This document shows positions 43,327-54,013 of a stretch of 64,000 nucleotides of DNA, piece by piece; position 1 is the stretch's first letter, and every line of letters begins with the position of its first letter. A program made the position numbers and the translations under genes. The DNA is taken from assembly GCA_030068145.1 (NCBI GenBank), contig JAPJBO010000073.1, positions 345,501 to 409,500 of the forward strand, in the 5' to 3' direction. The notes below the pieces were generated by a model, which did not search any database, was not told the origin of the DNA, and saw only the letters and a list, made by a program, of their open reading frames with translations. The stretch is from Diplonema papillatum (taxonomy: Eukaryota; Euglenozoa; Diplonemea; Diplonemida; Diplonemidae).

Positions 43327-43904
43327 GAGTGCTTGGGGCTGGGGCATATGCAACAACAGCCTCATCTTCGCCGGTATCTTCGCCCTGCAGGACCCTCTCG
43401 GGTTGCGTTCGCGGGGAGGAACCGGCGTGCTGATGACCCTACCGGGGCACCTGCTCGCGACAGTCATTTCTTTCACTACGCCTTCACGGCCAACATCTTT
43501 TTTGTAAACCGGCTGCAATTCGAGCTGTCGTGCCGGACATTTGTGGACAGCATTTACGTCGATGGGTACCGTGCATGAAAATGGAGCGGTCACGGTCGCA
43601 CTCAATTACGTCTTCGGGTCAGACGACCGAACCGCCGGACGCTGAAAAAGAAATGCGAGGATAAGAAGATGGATGGAGAAGGTGTCGCCGGTTGTCGGCC
43701 TTTTTCAACCAGTAGGGGGGGCAACACGGTCTGCGCGGAGAACGGCCGTGAAGGAAAAGGGTTCCTTCGCGCAACAAGGCCGCGACCCCGCACGTTCAAG
43801 CCGGTACGGACGGAGGCATCATTCCGGATGCCATTTCCGCGCCGCAGGGCGGCGCTTCGGTCGAACTACCGCATTGCGTCCAAGTTGTGGGTCGAAATTT
43901 TGGG

Positions 43905-44053
43905 TCCAATTCTGGGTCCAACCTTGAGTTCAATCTTGAGGTCCAATGTTTGGATCCGAATTTTGGGTCCAAGTTTTGGGTCCAAAGGGGTCCCCGGTCC
44001 AAAGTTTGGGTCCAAAGTTTGGGTCCAAAGTTTGGGTCCAAAGTTTGGGTCCA
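43905..44053 (+). repeat. 13-bp TTTGGGTCCAAAG tandem repeat
   Basis: About eleven units, perfect in the last four (43997-44053) and increasingly degenerate toward 43900. Apparent long frames here are repeat translations. Confidence 0.85.
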
Positions 44054-45942
44054 TAGAGCGCCACCACCTGAGAACCTGTGTTGCACTTCTGCGAGACCCA
44101 TCCTAAGCTGCGAACGCGGAGAAAGGGTGGATGATACGGTTCACCCTCTTCCCCCATCTCTTGGCCTCGACGCGTGGTTGTAAAGAAAGCGGACCAAAGC
44201 CACTTTCAGTGGAACAGGGCGCGCAAACTGCGCGGGGAAAAAAGAACGGACAAGCAAGACAAGTAAGAAAGTGAAACAGATAAAAATGGGGAAAAAACGA
44301 AAACGACAAAAAGAAGAACAAAAAAAAAAAAAAATAATAATAATAATGCGATTAGGAAGAACAAGAAGCCGGAGACGGAATAGAGTACACGAATATCGAT
44401 GTGAAAAGCGCATGGAAAGACCCGTAGAGAGTCCCGAATGCCACCGAACGGTGGTAAGGAGAGCGTGCCCCAAAGCAGTTGCGTTGCCAAGCCCCCAGTA
44501 AGAAAGGGACCTTGCCAACCAATAGTCGGGGGGTTGCGGTGCAGCGACACTATACCCCGAAGGGTGATGCGACAGCTGTATGTTTAGCTGCTTCGACAAG
44601 ACAACGGCACGATCATCCCATCCGGCGCTTGGGTTTCCGAGGCCACTGAGTGGCACAAGCAAAGAATAGCAGAAGATTCGTCGTCTTTCAATACAGGACA
44701 TCAACACAGACAGCGGCGGCACTGGGGTTGACTGTGTCGTGACCTCAACAGAAGACGCGAGACAACCCGGGAACCCTCAGCAAACTCGATCCAAGTTGCC
44801 ACCCGCTCCTGCTCAGTCGTTTCACTCAAGGATCCGATGCCGCCCAGCAATCGCTTGGCATATTTTACCTAACCTGAACAAGACTCCGGAGTGAACCAGC
44901 GGCTAGATGGGCTCTTTGGCCATGTATACGCCGGTCCATCCCCTCCTGATAGATGGTGATAGACAGAATGCAGCTCCAGGCAATTCTATGCAGCTCCAGG
45001 GGATAGATATGGACCTGATAGACCGTGGTGGACCTCGATTTCGCTACAATGAACAGCGGCAGGCAACTCGATGCAGTTCCAGGAGATAGGGATGGGCCGG
45101 CTTTGTGTATCCAGCTTTGACGAGCTGACTTGCCCTGAAGTGGGAGGTCAACCGACCCACCTCTATCCCCTGGAGCAGCATTGAATTGTTTGGAGCTGTC
45201 CATCATCGGGAAAATGACGGTCAGACCCGGAGCTGCGTAGAAGTGAGTGACTGGTGCTGGTCTATGACAGTGACGATGAATCGAATGGGTGACAGCGCCC
45301 GAAGCGCCGCACAGCAAGGGCGAAGGGTAGTACGGGCCCTCGATACAGATATTCTGGATGCTAACTTCGAAGACGAACTATCGACGGCGTCCACGGCACA
45401 ACACGGTCGAACAAGAGGGGATGCGCCGGCTCCGAAGTACGCTTGTGGTTGTGTGATGCGCGAATTCTTGCAGTTTACTGAGGGAATAGGAGCAAGACGC
45501 ATGGCTAGATGAGCGCGGCCACCTCGAATCGACACCAGGAGAATCCGGGTGGAGCTGGCTTCTACGACTAGTAATACTCAGGTTAAAAGGTAGCACTCCT
45601 GAACTAGCCCGAACCAACGGGATTCGAAGAATGTCAGTCTCGCCTTCCCGATTATTTTGCTCCAATTCTTCGCGGTCCGGTCCTCTTTTCGCAAGGCGCG
45701 ATGGCGCGCCCTGCGTGCCTTCTCTCGTACGCAGCACGAAGCCCCGTCGCGCGGACAGTTGCCTCGCGTTTGCCAACTGGCAGACAGCGCGTCGTCACGA
45801 ATACGTACTTCGCTGGTGCTGTCCCCGGTCCTGTATTATTCCATCCCCCCCGCCCCTTTCCCCTCTCTCTGAGCCAGACCGGATGGACAAGAAGCTGCTG
45901 CGGGCCCTGAAGGGTTCCGGCCACGCTCGTCACGAAGCTGGA

Positions 45943-46012
45943 TCCCCTCAATGCGGGAGTGGGACCCCCTCAATGCGGGAGTGGGACCCCCTCAATGCGG
46001 GAATGGGACCCG
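45943..46012 (-). repeat. MITE-1-derived 22-bp repeat, three copies
   Basis: Three direct copies of a 22-bp unit (CCCTCAATGCGGGAG + TGGGACC), the inverse of the unit amplified at 51-57.7 kb but with the GCGGG variant instead of GAGGG. It looks like an early stage of the same expansion. Confidence 0.75.
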
Positions 46013-46782
46013 CTTCGCGTATTTCGTATTCGAGAGAGGGGGCGGGGGCGGGTGGACATGAGTACTACATGCCGGGGACGTGCAACACAGCACCGTTTAC
46101 CATATAAACTGAGCATCGTGCTGTTCACCCATGTTGTGCTGAGATGTACCACGACGAACCGTCCAGTTGTAAAGTGAGTCACCAGCGATTTCCTCCATCT
46201 GTTATTGAGAGAGTTCGAGCTAGTAGTAGAACTTGATATGCAGCAACAATCTGTGACGATAGACTGGGCAATAGTTTCAGCTTTTAGTGTGAGGTTGATC
46301 AAAGTACCATCAAGGTAGCCTTTACAAAACCAGCCACAGTTAACGCCGCGTGGGTGCGGGCTTTTGATATTCCTCCGATGCGCGTAACTTGGAAGCACCC
46401 AGCGGGTGTCGGTGGTACAAAGGTCAGGTGCCCGCATCCGTCCGGCAATCAGCTCGCACCGGGGAGGTGACGCTACCCACCTGGACAAGGTGTCCTGCTG
46501 CCCCAATAGTTTTGAACTTGATACGCAACAACATTCTGTGATAGACTGCACAAGCCGGTAGGGGGCAAAAACGGAGCGTGAAGTTTGCAAACAAACGAGT
46601 GACGCCAATCTAAGCGCAACTAGCTCAAGACTAGTAGTCACCTTGCCCGACCATGACAAGAACTAGGCAAGTTGAGAAAGGTGTCAGCACGCTACCTTCC
46701 TCCTTGACGTTTGCCCATCTACAAACTCGTACTTTCATCTTGCCCAGCACAATGCACAGGCAGACCAGCAAGACAGACATAC

Positions 46783-46939
46783 CAGAATGAGATTCCTCGG
46801 GTCGATGCCTATGTCTTCCCAGCCGCAAACGTCTGTGCTGCCAACTTCGTTCGGGATGCTGTTGATACCCATCCGCACGAAGTAGTCTCGCGGCGTGTAT
46901 GTGTTCCAATGAGACATTTCCATCCACGTTCCCCAGGCT
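46783..46939 (-). CDS. NDUFA9: NDUFA9-like complex I subunit, exon (C-terminal)
   Basis: 157 nt encoding AWGTWMEMSHWNTYTPRDYF, then VRMGINSIPNEVGSTDVCGW and EDIGIDPRNLIL. This corresponds to the family's C-terminal region (T-x-D/E-x-V-x-R, then G-L/W-E-D-L/I-G-I-x-P). The acceptor is ATCACAG above 46939 and the donor GTATGT follows 46783. One leading base completes the codon left by the 48233 donor. The final exon is not secured. A candidate begins about 44 nt downstream (46738, MKVRVCRWANVKEE), but such a short intron is unlike the others. Repeat R3 occupies the intron upstream. Confidence 0.65.
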
Positions 46940-47167
46940 CTGTGATGTGTTTCCGACAGTTACGTTCGGCATACTCGCCCGGGTATAGTCCGGTTGTGGG
47001 TGTTCCGAAATCCTGAATCCAAATGAATGAACCCAAATACAAATGAAAATATCTCTTTTGATCAAGTCGGTTTATAGGGGGGTAAAGATTTGAGTATTTT
47101 AAGATCGCGCAACTGACGAAAGTTGATGAAAATGATAAGGCATTTTTTTTGTTCTTTCGCCTGTGGG

Positions 47168-47752
47168 TACCAGGGAAAGCCTGCTACACGGGAGCCAAGC
47201 TCCACGTGTTCGGCGGTACTGCAGAGCCACGGGCCTACGGGTTAAGCTACCGATTTCCCAAACTAAAGCATCAAGGCGTGGCGCACCTTGGGGCTTGGCG
47301 CTTGCGCTGAACACAAGCTCGTCGAGACGGTCAGCCACAGGGCAGAGCGGACGGGGTTGTGGCACTGTGCTGCCTCCGACTCAAGCTTTGCAAGCTGTGG
47401 TTGACCGTCACGTTCCCGGACCAGGAGCGGCCTTTTTCTTCTTCTTCTTCTTCTTTCTTTCGCCTGTCAGTGCAAAGCCAGCCGGAAATATTCTTTTTCA
47501 TGTTGCTTACGGGAGCCAAGCTTCACGTGTTCGGCGGTACTGCAGAGCCACGCATTCAAGTGGCTACCGATTTCCCAAACTAAAGCATCGAGGCGTGGCG
47601 CACCTTGGGGCATGGCGCTCGCGCTGAACACAAGCTCGTCGAAACGGTCAGCCCCAGGGCAGAGCGGACAGGGTAGTAGCACTGTGCTGCCTCCGACTCA
47701 AGCTTTGCAAGCTGCGGTTGACCGTCACGTTACCGGTGCGGCCTTTTTCTTT
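47168..47752 (+). repeat. dispersed repeat R3, two direct copies in an intron
   Basis: 47168-47435 and 47508-47752, each matching 11488-11765, separated by a pyrimidine-rich spacer. They lie between NDUFA9-like exons 48233-48919 and 46783-46939. Downstream, 47865-48110 has a GGTTTC/GAAACC palindromic block (CCGGTTTCTGAAACCGGG) and a TACAGTACAGGTACAGTACTG repeat. Confidence 0.75.
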
Positions 47753-48232
47753 TTAGACTGTCTTGTAGTAAGCGGTCGGTTTTTTGAAGTCTCCTTTTAT
47801 TTTTATCTTTACTTTATTTCTTCTTCATCAGGGGACTTTTGCACTTTGTCTGACCGAGCAAAAAAGCCGGTTTCAGCCAAAACCCCGGTTTTGGGGCTCT
47901 GCGGTGCCTGCGAGTGCCTGTGAGATGTAGGCTTGCGGTGGCGGTGTGCACGTCTATAAAACCACGGAGATGGTACTGTACAGTACAGGTACAGTACTGC
48001 AGGGGCCACTTGAAATCGAATTATATGACATTACTTTTATTTTTATGAAAAACCGAAACCGGAAACCCCCGGTTTCTGAAACCGGGAAACCGGGTTGCTA
48101 AAGTCCCCTGTTCTTCATGTTGCCTAGTTTTCCGTTCATATGAGCCCTTTTATTGCGGTCGACGACATACGTCGTTCTGATGCCTTGCGGCGACTTTGTT
48201 TATTTGCTTGCTTTGGGTTTTGTTTTGCATAC

Positions 48233-48919
48233 TTGCAAACCCCGTACGGCAGCCGGGTGGTGTCCGCGGGGGCCTTCGTGACGCCGGCGATGAAGCGCAG
48301 GAGTTCCCGGTAGGTGACGCGTTGGCGGCCGCCGAGCTCGTAGGTTTTGCCGTGGCACGCCGGGTCCTGCAGCGCGTGCGCCACGGCGACGCCGATGTCG
48401 GCCGCGAAGACCGGGTATGACACCCTGTTGAGCATCTCCTCGTAGCAGATGATCGGCTTGTGCACCATGCGCGCCGCGATGCTCCTCAGGCAGTCGGTGT
48501 ACTGGTTCCCCTGCAAGCTGAACACGTCCGACGGCCGGATGATGATCGCGCCCGGGAACGCCTCCCGAATCTCGATCTCGGCCCGCCCCTTCGCCCGCAG
48601 GACTTCACTCTCACTGTCGACGTCAGCCCCAATCTGCGAGATGTACACGAATCCCTGCTTCCCCTGCTCGTACGCCATCTTCGCCATGTCCACCGGAAGC
48701 AGCCTGTGCACGGCGTCGTACCCCCAAGAAATGTCCCTCCACCGGAGCACTGAGTTGGGCCTCTCGGATCTGCCGATCGCGCACACGACGAAGTCGGCGG
48801 GCTCCATCATTTCCCTGATTTGCGCCGGCCGGTGGAAGTCGGTGCGCATGGGGTGGTAGTTCCAAGGGTCCTGCGCGGCCAGCTGGGACTGTCGGAAATC
48901 GGCCGACTGCGTGCCTCCT
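48233..48919 (-). CDS. NDUFA9: NDUFA9-like complex I subunit, main exon
   Basis: 687 nt on the minus strand. Landmarks of the atypical short-chain dehydrogenase fold of NDUFA9 (39-kDa accessory subunit, NADPH-binding, mitochondrial inner membrane): FVVCAIGRSERPNS (like V-I-N-L-I-G-R), MAYEQGKQGFVYISQIGA, VLRAKGRAEIEIREAFPGA and IIIRPSDVFSLQGNQYTD. It starts after CACACAG at 48919 with one base that completes the Arg codon of the previous exon, and ends at a GTATGC donor after TGCAA, the same donor type as the upstream exon. The subunit is structural and is not itself a redox catalyst. Frame continuity across all three exons makes a functional gene likely. Confidence 0.8.
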
Positions 48920-49089
48920 CTGTGTGGTTGGGTGTTGCGTGAACCTATTTGTATTTTTTATTAGCGAGAGTGCGTCCACGTGTAGGCGGGCGTTAGATTT
49001 CATGTACGGGTAACGCCGTTGGCTTCCTCACGTGCTGCCCGTAGTGACCACGCGCTGTCCGGAACTGTAGCCTCGTTTGACAATGGCTC

Positions 49090-49215
49090 GCTGGTTTTTG
49101 AGGGATAAGGAAAGGCAAGAATTTTGCCGTGGTTCGTCGGATTGGTATTGTGTGTGCTACCTCCGTTCTTTTACACTCGTTCTTTTCTCTACTCACTAAT
49201 GTACGTACTCTATTA
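49090..49215 (+). repeat. repeat R4, copy 2 (intronic)
   Basis: Matches 655-880 (TTTTTGAGGGATAAGG to TTCTCTACTCACT). In the NDUFA9-like intron between 50530 and 48919. Confidence 0.6.
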
Positions 49216-49649
49216 CTCTTGTATCATGTATCCAGGGGGTGGCGCCTTCTTGCACACGGAGCAGCGAGCCGCGTCGTGTTTGGAGGACTTCGCTTTCTTA
49301 TTTCCCGTTCACTTCATTCCTGTTGGCCGTGCGCCAGCTACGTGTAGGTGGGTGTGTGTGGGTGTGTGTAGAAGCTCAGTAATAGGGTAACCCCTGAGCG
49401 GAGCATGGCCCATCTACACAAACGCGTTCATGTTACTGCTGAGACGCCTGCCGGCCGCTCGTGGTGCCCGCGACGTACGCGGTATTGTAGGTTCATTTGG
49501 CTTTGTGGATGTGGGTGTGTGTGAGTAAAAGCGCACGGCTTCAAAAGTGTAAGGGAGACGTCTGACGCGAAGTATAGCCCACGTTCACCAGCCAGTTTTG
49601 AGCTTCCGACATGCTGCCTTTGGGTCGGTGACGCCTCTCCGAAGGCTGG

Positions 49650-49830
49650 CTTGCAAGAACGTGCTTGGAAAGCATATGGATATGTGCTCCACGCCGCACT
49701 GGACCCGTGTTTCGGTCCTTTAAGCCACGGACACATGAGGCGGACCATCAGCGGTGCGGAACCTGGTGTCTGCAGACAGGACAGCGGCTTGAGTCTGGTT
49801 TGTCAAGCGGCTGCTCGTAGCACCGAAGGG
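49650..49830 (+). repeat. copy of the 42930-type repeat (intronic)
   Basis: AACGTGCTTGGAAAGCATAT through TTTCGGTCCTTTAAGCCACG to GTTTGTCAAGCGGCTG. Related to the 197-bp unit at 42930-43326. Confidence 0.65.
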
Positions 49831-49847
49831 TGGGCGGGGCTGCTATT

Positions 49848-50040
49848 AATGGTGCTGGTTTTGAGAAATACGCAAGGAAGATTCTGCGGTGTGGTCTCTG
49901 TTGGACTGGTGATTGCATTCTGTTGCGCTCGTTCTCTTCTCTACTCACTACTGTACGCTCTCTTTCGCTCCTTTGCTCGCTTTGGCTAGCCGAAAAAGGC
50001 TCCTGAACCGACACCACGAGCACATTCGAAGGCTGGCACC
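49848..50040 (+). repeat. repeat R4, copy 3 (intronic)
   Basis: Closest relative of 655-880, including the GGCTAGCC and GACACCACGA blocks. Same intron as the 49090 copy. Confidence 0.6.
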
Positions 50041-50529
50041 AAGAGCTTGGAGCAGCTAGTCAGGCCGAAGTCACTGCACAGTGAGTGAGGTGCGCCGCCT
50101 GTGCAAACACCCAGCTGCCACGACGGGGCCGGAACCCCCGTGCAGTTAGCACCGCAAAGACAAAAACAGAAGCCTCGACTCGAACACCGGATGCTACGCG
50201 TGGTTTCCTTGGTGAGGTTGAGATCCATCACAGCGGAACCTGCGGTGTTTACCAGCTCCGCTTTCCGACTGTCCGCCGTTGATACGACCCCTCTCGCCAC
50301 CGCTTTACGACGGTGCCCTTTCCGACAGCACTATCCGAGCCTCCGGCTCTGCACGTCTTGGAGCGCCAGTCCACGAGCCCTGTTATAGACGACAACCACC
50401 CACGCCATATCCCGAGACCTTGCACCGGGGCTTCTCATGCAGTGAGTGCACTTCAGGCGGTGATGTCAAAATAGAGTCTCGCAGGGAATTTCAGGGGAAA
50501 GCAAGGACGAAGACGTCGACTCTGCATAC

Positions 50530-50623
50530 CTTTGGTACGGCAAGACAAGCAGCATCCCGTGCGACGCGAGAGAGTTCGCGATACCTAAGCCGACGGTACC
50601 ATAGCTGCCGAAGATAGTGGCGA
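50530..50623 (-). CDS. NDUFA9: NDUFA9-like complex I subunit, Rossmann exon
   Basis: A 94-nt exon encoding ATIFGSYGTVGLGIANSLAS and then HGMLLVLPYQ. The G-S-Y-G-T-V-G-L-G stretch corresponds to the glycine-rich dinucleotide-binding loop at the start of NDUFA9 (usual form V-F-G-A-T-G-F-L-G). V-L-P-Y-Q-R matches the end of the second strand. The acceptor is CTTCAG above 50623 and the donor is GTATGC after CCAAAG. Two trailing bases plus one from 48919 make Arg, and the reading continues in frame. One base is owed by a preceding exon that should carry a mitochondrial targeting sequence. It was not found, and could lie in 50640-50950 or beyond the satellite. Confidence 0.75.
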
Positions 50624-51009
50624 CTGAAGGGTAGGTTTTTTGAGTTTTGCAAACGCACGTGTCGTTCCCTTAACATGAGGCGCCAGGAGCTATCTCCTGG
50701 GTGAGTGTTTCTGCTCTTCGTGTTGTGTTCGCTTTGCCCGAAAAGCAGTCGGCGGGCACCGAGGGTGTGCGCGAATCGTACGGGATGTGCCCAACGTAGA
50801 CAATCAGAACTGTCCGAGGGTAGAACCAATTGAGCCAGTCCAGCACAGGCTATCGTAGGCTATCAGGAAATTATAGACGGTACGACGAAGAGGTGGTCTA
50901 ATGCAAGTCTTCGCTACAGATATTCTGCACCTAACCTCAACAATTGTGGTCGAACCCACACCCCGGACTTCAGCAGCCACTAAGCCAATGCGGGAGTGAA
51001 AAAGTGCGG

Positions 51010-52794
51010 GAGTGGCCACTCCCGCATTGAGGGGGTCCCACTCCCTCATTGAGGGGGTCCCACTCCCTCATTGAGGGGGTCCCACTCCCTCATTGAGGGG
51101 GTCCCACTCCCTCATTGAGGGGGTCCCACTCCCGCATTGAGGGGGTCCCACTCCCTCATTGAGGGGGTCCCACTCCCTCATTGAGGGGGTCCCACTCCCT
51201 CATTGAGGGGGTCCCACTCCCTCATTGAGGGGGTCCCACTCCCTCATTGAGGGGGTCCCACTCCCTCATTGAGGGGGTCCCACTCCCTCATTGAGGGGGT
51301 CCCACTCCCTCATTGAGGGGGTCCCACTCCCTCATTGAGGGGGTCCCACTCCCTCATTGAGGGGGTCCCACTCCCTCATTGAGGGGGTCCCACTCCCTCA
51401 TTGAGGGGGTCCCACTCCCTCATTGAGGGGGTCCCACTCCCTCATTGAGGGGGTCCCACTCCCTCATTGAGGGGTCCCACTCCCTCATTGAGGGGGTCCC
51501 ACTCCCTCATTGAGGGGGTCCCACTCCCTCATTGAGGGGGTCCCACTCCCTCATTGAGGGGGTCCCACTCCCTCATTGAGGGGGTCCCACTCCCTCATTG
51601 AGGGGGTCCCACTCCCTCATTGAGGGGGTCCCACTCCCTCATTGAGGGGGTCCCACTCCCTCATTGAGGGGGTCCCACTCCCTCATTGAGGGGGTCCCAC
51701 TCCCTCATTGAGGGGGTCCCACTCCCTCATTGAGGGGGTCCCACTCCCTCATTGAGGGGGTCCCACTCCCTCATTGAGGGGGTCCCACTCCCTCATTGAG
51801 GGGGTCCCACTCCCTCATTGAGGGGGTCCCACTCCCTCATTGAGGGGGTCCCACTCCCTCATTGAGGGGGTCCCACTCCCTCATTGAGGGGGTCCCACTC
51901 CCTCATTGAGGGGGTCCCACTCCCTCATTGAGGGGGTCCCACTCCCTCATTGAGGGGGTCCCACTCCCTCATTGAGGGGGTCCCACTCCCTCATTGAGGG
52001 GGTCCCACTCCCTCATTGAGGGGGTCCCACTCCCTCATTGAGGGGGTCCCACTCCCTCATTGAGGGGGTCCCACTCCCTCATTGAGGGGGTCCCACTCCC
52101 TCATTGAGGGGGTCCCACTCCCTCATTGAGGGGGTCCCACTCCCTCATTGAGGGGGTCCCACTCCCTCATTGAGGGGGTCCCACTCCCTCATTGAGGGGG
52201 TCCCACTCCCTCATTGAGGGGGTCCCACTCCCTCATTGAGGGGGTCCCACTCCCTCATTGAGGGGGTCCCACTCCCTCATTGAGGGGGTCCCACTCCCTC
52301 ATTGAGGGGGTCCCACTCCCTCATTGAGGGGGTCCCACTCCCTCATTGAGGGGGTCCCACTCCCTCATTGAGGGGGTCCCACTCCCTCATTGAGGGGGTC
52401 CCACTCCCTCATTGAGGGGGTCCCACTCCCTCATTGAGGGGGTCCCACTCCCTCATTGAGGGGGTCCCACTCCCTCATTGAGGGGGTCCCACTCCCTCAT
52501 TGAGGGGGTCCCACTCCCTCATTGAGGGGGTCCCACTCCCTCATTGAGGGGGTCCCACTCCCTCATTGAGGGGGTCCCACTCCCTCATTGAGGGGGTCCC
52601 ACTCCCTCATTGAGGGGGTCCCACTCCCTCATTGAGGGGGTCCCACTCCCTCATTGAGGGGGTCCCACTCCCTCATTGAGGGGGTCCCACTCCCTCATTG
52701 AGGGGGTCCCACTCCCTCATTGAGGGGTCCCACTCCCGCATTGGGGGTCCCACTCCCTCATTGAGGGGGTCCCACTCCCTCATTGAGGGGGTCC
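51010..52794 (+). repeat. 22-bp satellite, left block
   Basis: About 80 direct units of 22 bp (CCCTCATTGAGGGGG + TCCCACT), almost all identical. Rare variant units with CCCGCATTGAGGG lie near the edges (51017, 51130, 52735). A one-base shortening (GAGGGG) occurs at 51471 and 52724. It continues at 57217 beyond the retrotransposon. Confidence 0.95.
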
Positions 52795-52914
52795 TGCACT
52801 TCAGTGAGGGAATACTGCCAAGGTTTTCGTAAGTTATAAACCATCATTTCCATTCTTCTTCTTCACCTTCACAAACAAAGGAAGGGGGGACGTGGAGAGG
52901 GTGGCTGTTGCTTT
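52795..52914 (+). repeat. split direct repeat A1
   Basis: 120 bp (TGCACTTCAGTGAGGG to GGTGGCTGTTGCTTT), apparently identical to A2 at 56941-57060. It ends two bases before the GAG start codon, so it presumably contains the promoter and 5' untranslated region. Confidence 0.9.
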
Positions 52915-52915
52915 T

Positions 52916-53956
52916 ATGGCGGAGCAGACGTACTTCTCGAATGTCGGCGCCGGGGCGCCTGTGTATGATTTCGAATTCCCGAGGGGGTTGCAGGGCCTAT
53001 TCAAGGCCAAGATCGGCGAACCCCTCGGGAGGCGGAAAATAAACAAGGCGGACTTGCTGGCTTGGGCCGGCCACCACGTCAGGGCGGTTCCCACCAACCA
53101 ACACGAAGCGGCGTTCAAAGCGGTGATTGCGGGCGCGTTGGGCGTTGAAGACGAGGATCTGGAGGGCATTGCGAGCCCCTATAGACTTGCCGCGATCGCA
53201 CAGGAGATCTGGCAAGTAAAGCCGGAGGCTTTCAAAGGTGAGGCCCTTCGGAAGGGATGCTGGCAAGACGGTGATCCGGTTCCTCTTCCCGCTGATGCGC
53301 AGGGGCCTCGAGACCCACCCACTCCGGTGTCGACCTTGCCTTCATCGACTACTTCGGATGATGACCTCCGTGAACAGGTGAAGCAACTGGCAGCGGCAGT
53401 TTCCATGATGGCGGAAAAGATGGGGAAGTGGGATGAGGCCCCGGCGCGACAGAAGCTGGTCGCACCCGTCGAGCCCCGGGCGAGTTCGACAGCCCCTGGT
53501 GTGCGAAGCCACTACAAGGCCCCGGAAGACCAGAATGATGTCCGGGACTGGGCGGAAGCGATGGACGCTGATGCTGATAGGTTGGTGACGAAACTGCAGA
53601 TGCGTTTTGTGACAGGCAGGGGGCACCTTCCTGGCGGGGAAATCCTCGAGACCCACTTCAGGATGTTGAAGAATTGGGTTCTATCTTCGTCCCAGTTGGA
53701 GGGTTGGCAGGAATGTCCCGAACAGGTGGCCTTGGGCAACGACCTCCTTCTGCAGGTCAAGTTGCAACAGAAGTTTGTTGAGGAAGGCATGAAGAGGAGC
53801 TCGCTTCTCAGCCGTTTGGCGGAAAAAGATGACGACCCTGTTGAAGTCGCTGCGGCGCAGGAAAGGCGGGACGCTAAGAAGCGCTTTCAGTTCAAAGAGC
53901 GGAAGCCGTGGCCAAAGAGGGGGCAGGGAAACGCCAGGGCCGGGGATGCAAAATGA
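52916..53956 (+). CDS. GAG-like protein of the YR retrotransposon
   Basis: 346 codons from ATG 52916 (an in-frame GTG at 52892 lies inside repeat A1 and is unlikely). Position as first ORF, acidic-to-basic layout, a predicted coiled-coil stretch (DDLREQVKQLAAAVSMMAEK, about residues 150-170) and a basic C-terminus (KKRFQFKERKPWPKRG) fit a GAG-type particle or RNA-binding protein. No CCHC zinc knuckle is visible. The frame ends at TGA 53954-53956 and is open again immediately afterwards into the recombinase frame, so readthrough could fuse the two. Sequence similarity to known GAG was not tested. Confidence 0.65.
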   Translation: MAEQTYFSNVGAGAPVYDFEFPRGLQGLFKAKIGEPLGRRKINKADLLAWAGHHVRAVPTNQHEAAFKAVIAGALGVEDEDLEGIASPYRLAAIAQEIWQVKPEAFKGEALRKGCWQDGDPVPLPADAQGPRDPPTPVSTLPSSTTSDDDLREQVKQLAAAVSMMAEKMGKWDEAPARQKLVAPVEPRASSTAPGVRSHYKAPEDQNDVRDWAEAMDADADRLVTKLQMRFVTGRGHLPGGEILETHFRMLKNWVLSSSQLEGWQECPEQVALGNDLLLQVKLQQKFVEEGMKRSSLLSRLAEKDDDPVEVAAAQERRDAKKRFQFKERKPWPKRGQGNARAGDAK

Positions 53957-54013
53957 CTGGCGTTTCCCCGGCCTCCAAGTGTGCCAGTCACAAAAAGCCA
54001 CCCTCACAAAGTG

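Larger units (their letters stand above)
43330..46780. other. gene-free region
   Basis: No gene supported. 43905-44053 and 45943-46012 are listed repeats. The minus frame 45970-46659 spans a fragment (46270-46345, CKGYLDGTLINLTL) whose reading is partly conserved in another repeat copy at 38945-39000, which suggests a transposase-derived repeat. 44250-44350 is an A-rich stretch. 44880-45200 contains small CAGCTCCAGG repeats. Confidence 0.45.

Noticed and set aside
43866-44106. Frames of repeated FGSKVWVQ / PNFGPKLWTQ on both strands
   Set aside because: Translation of the 13-bp tandem repeat, not a repeat protein.
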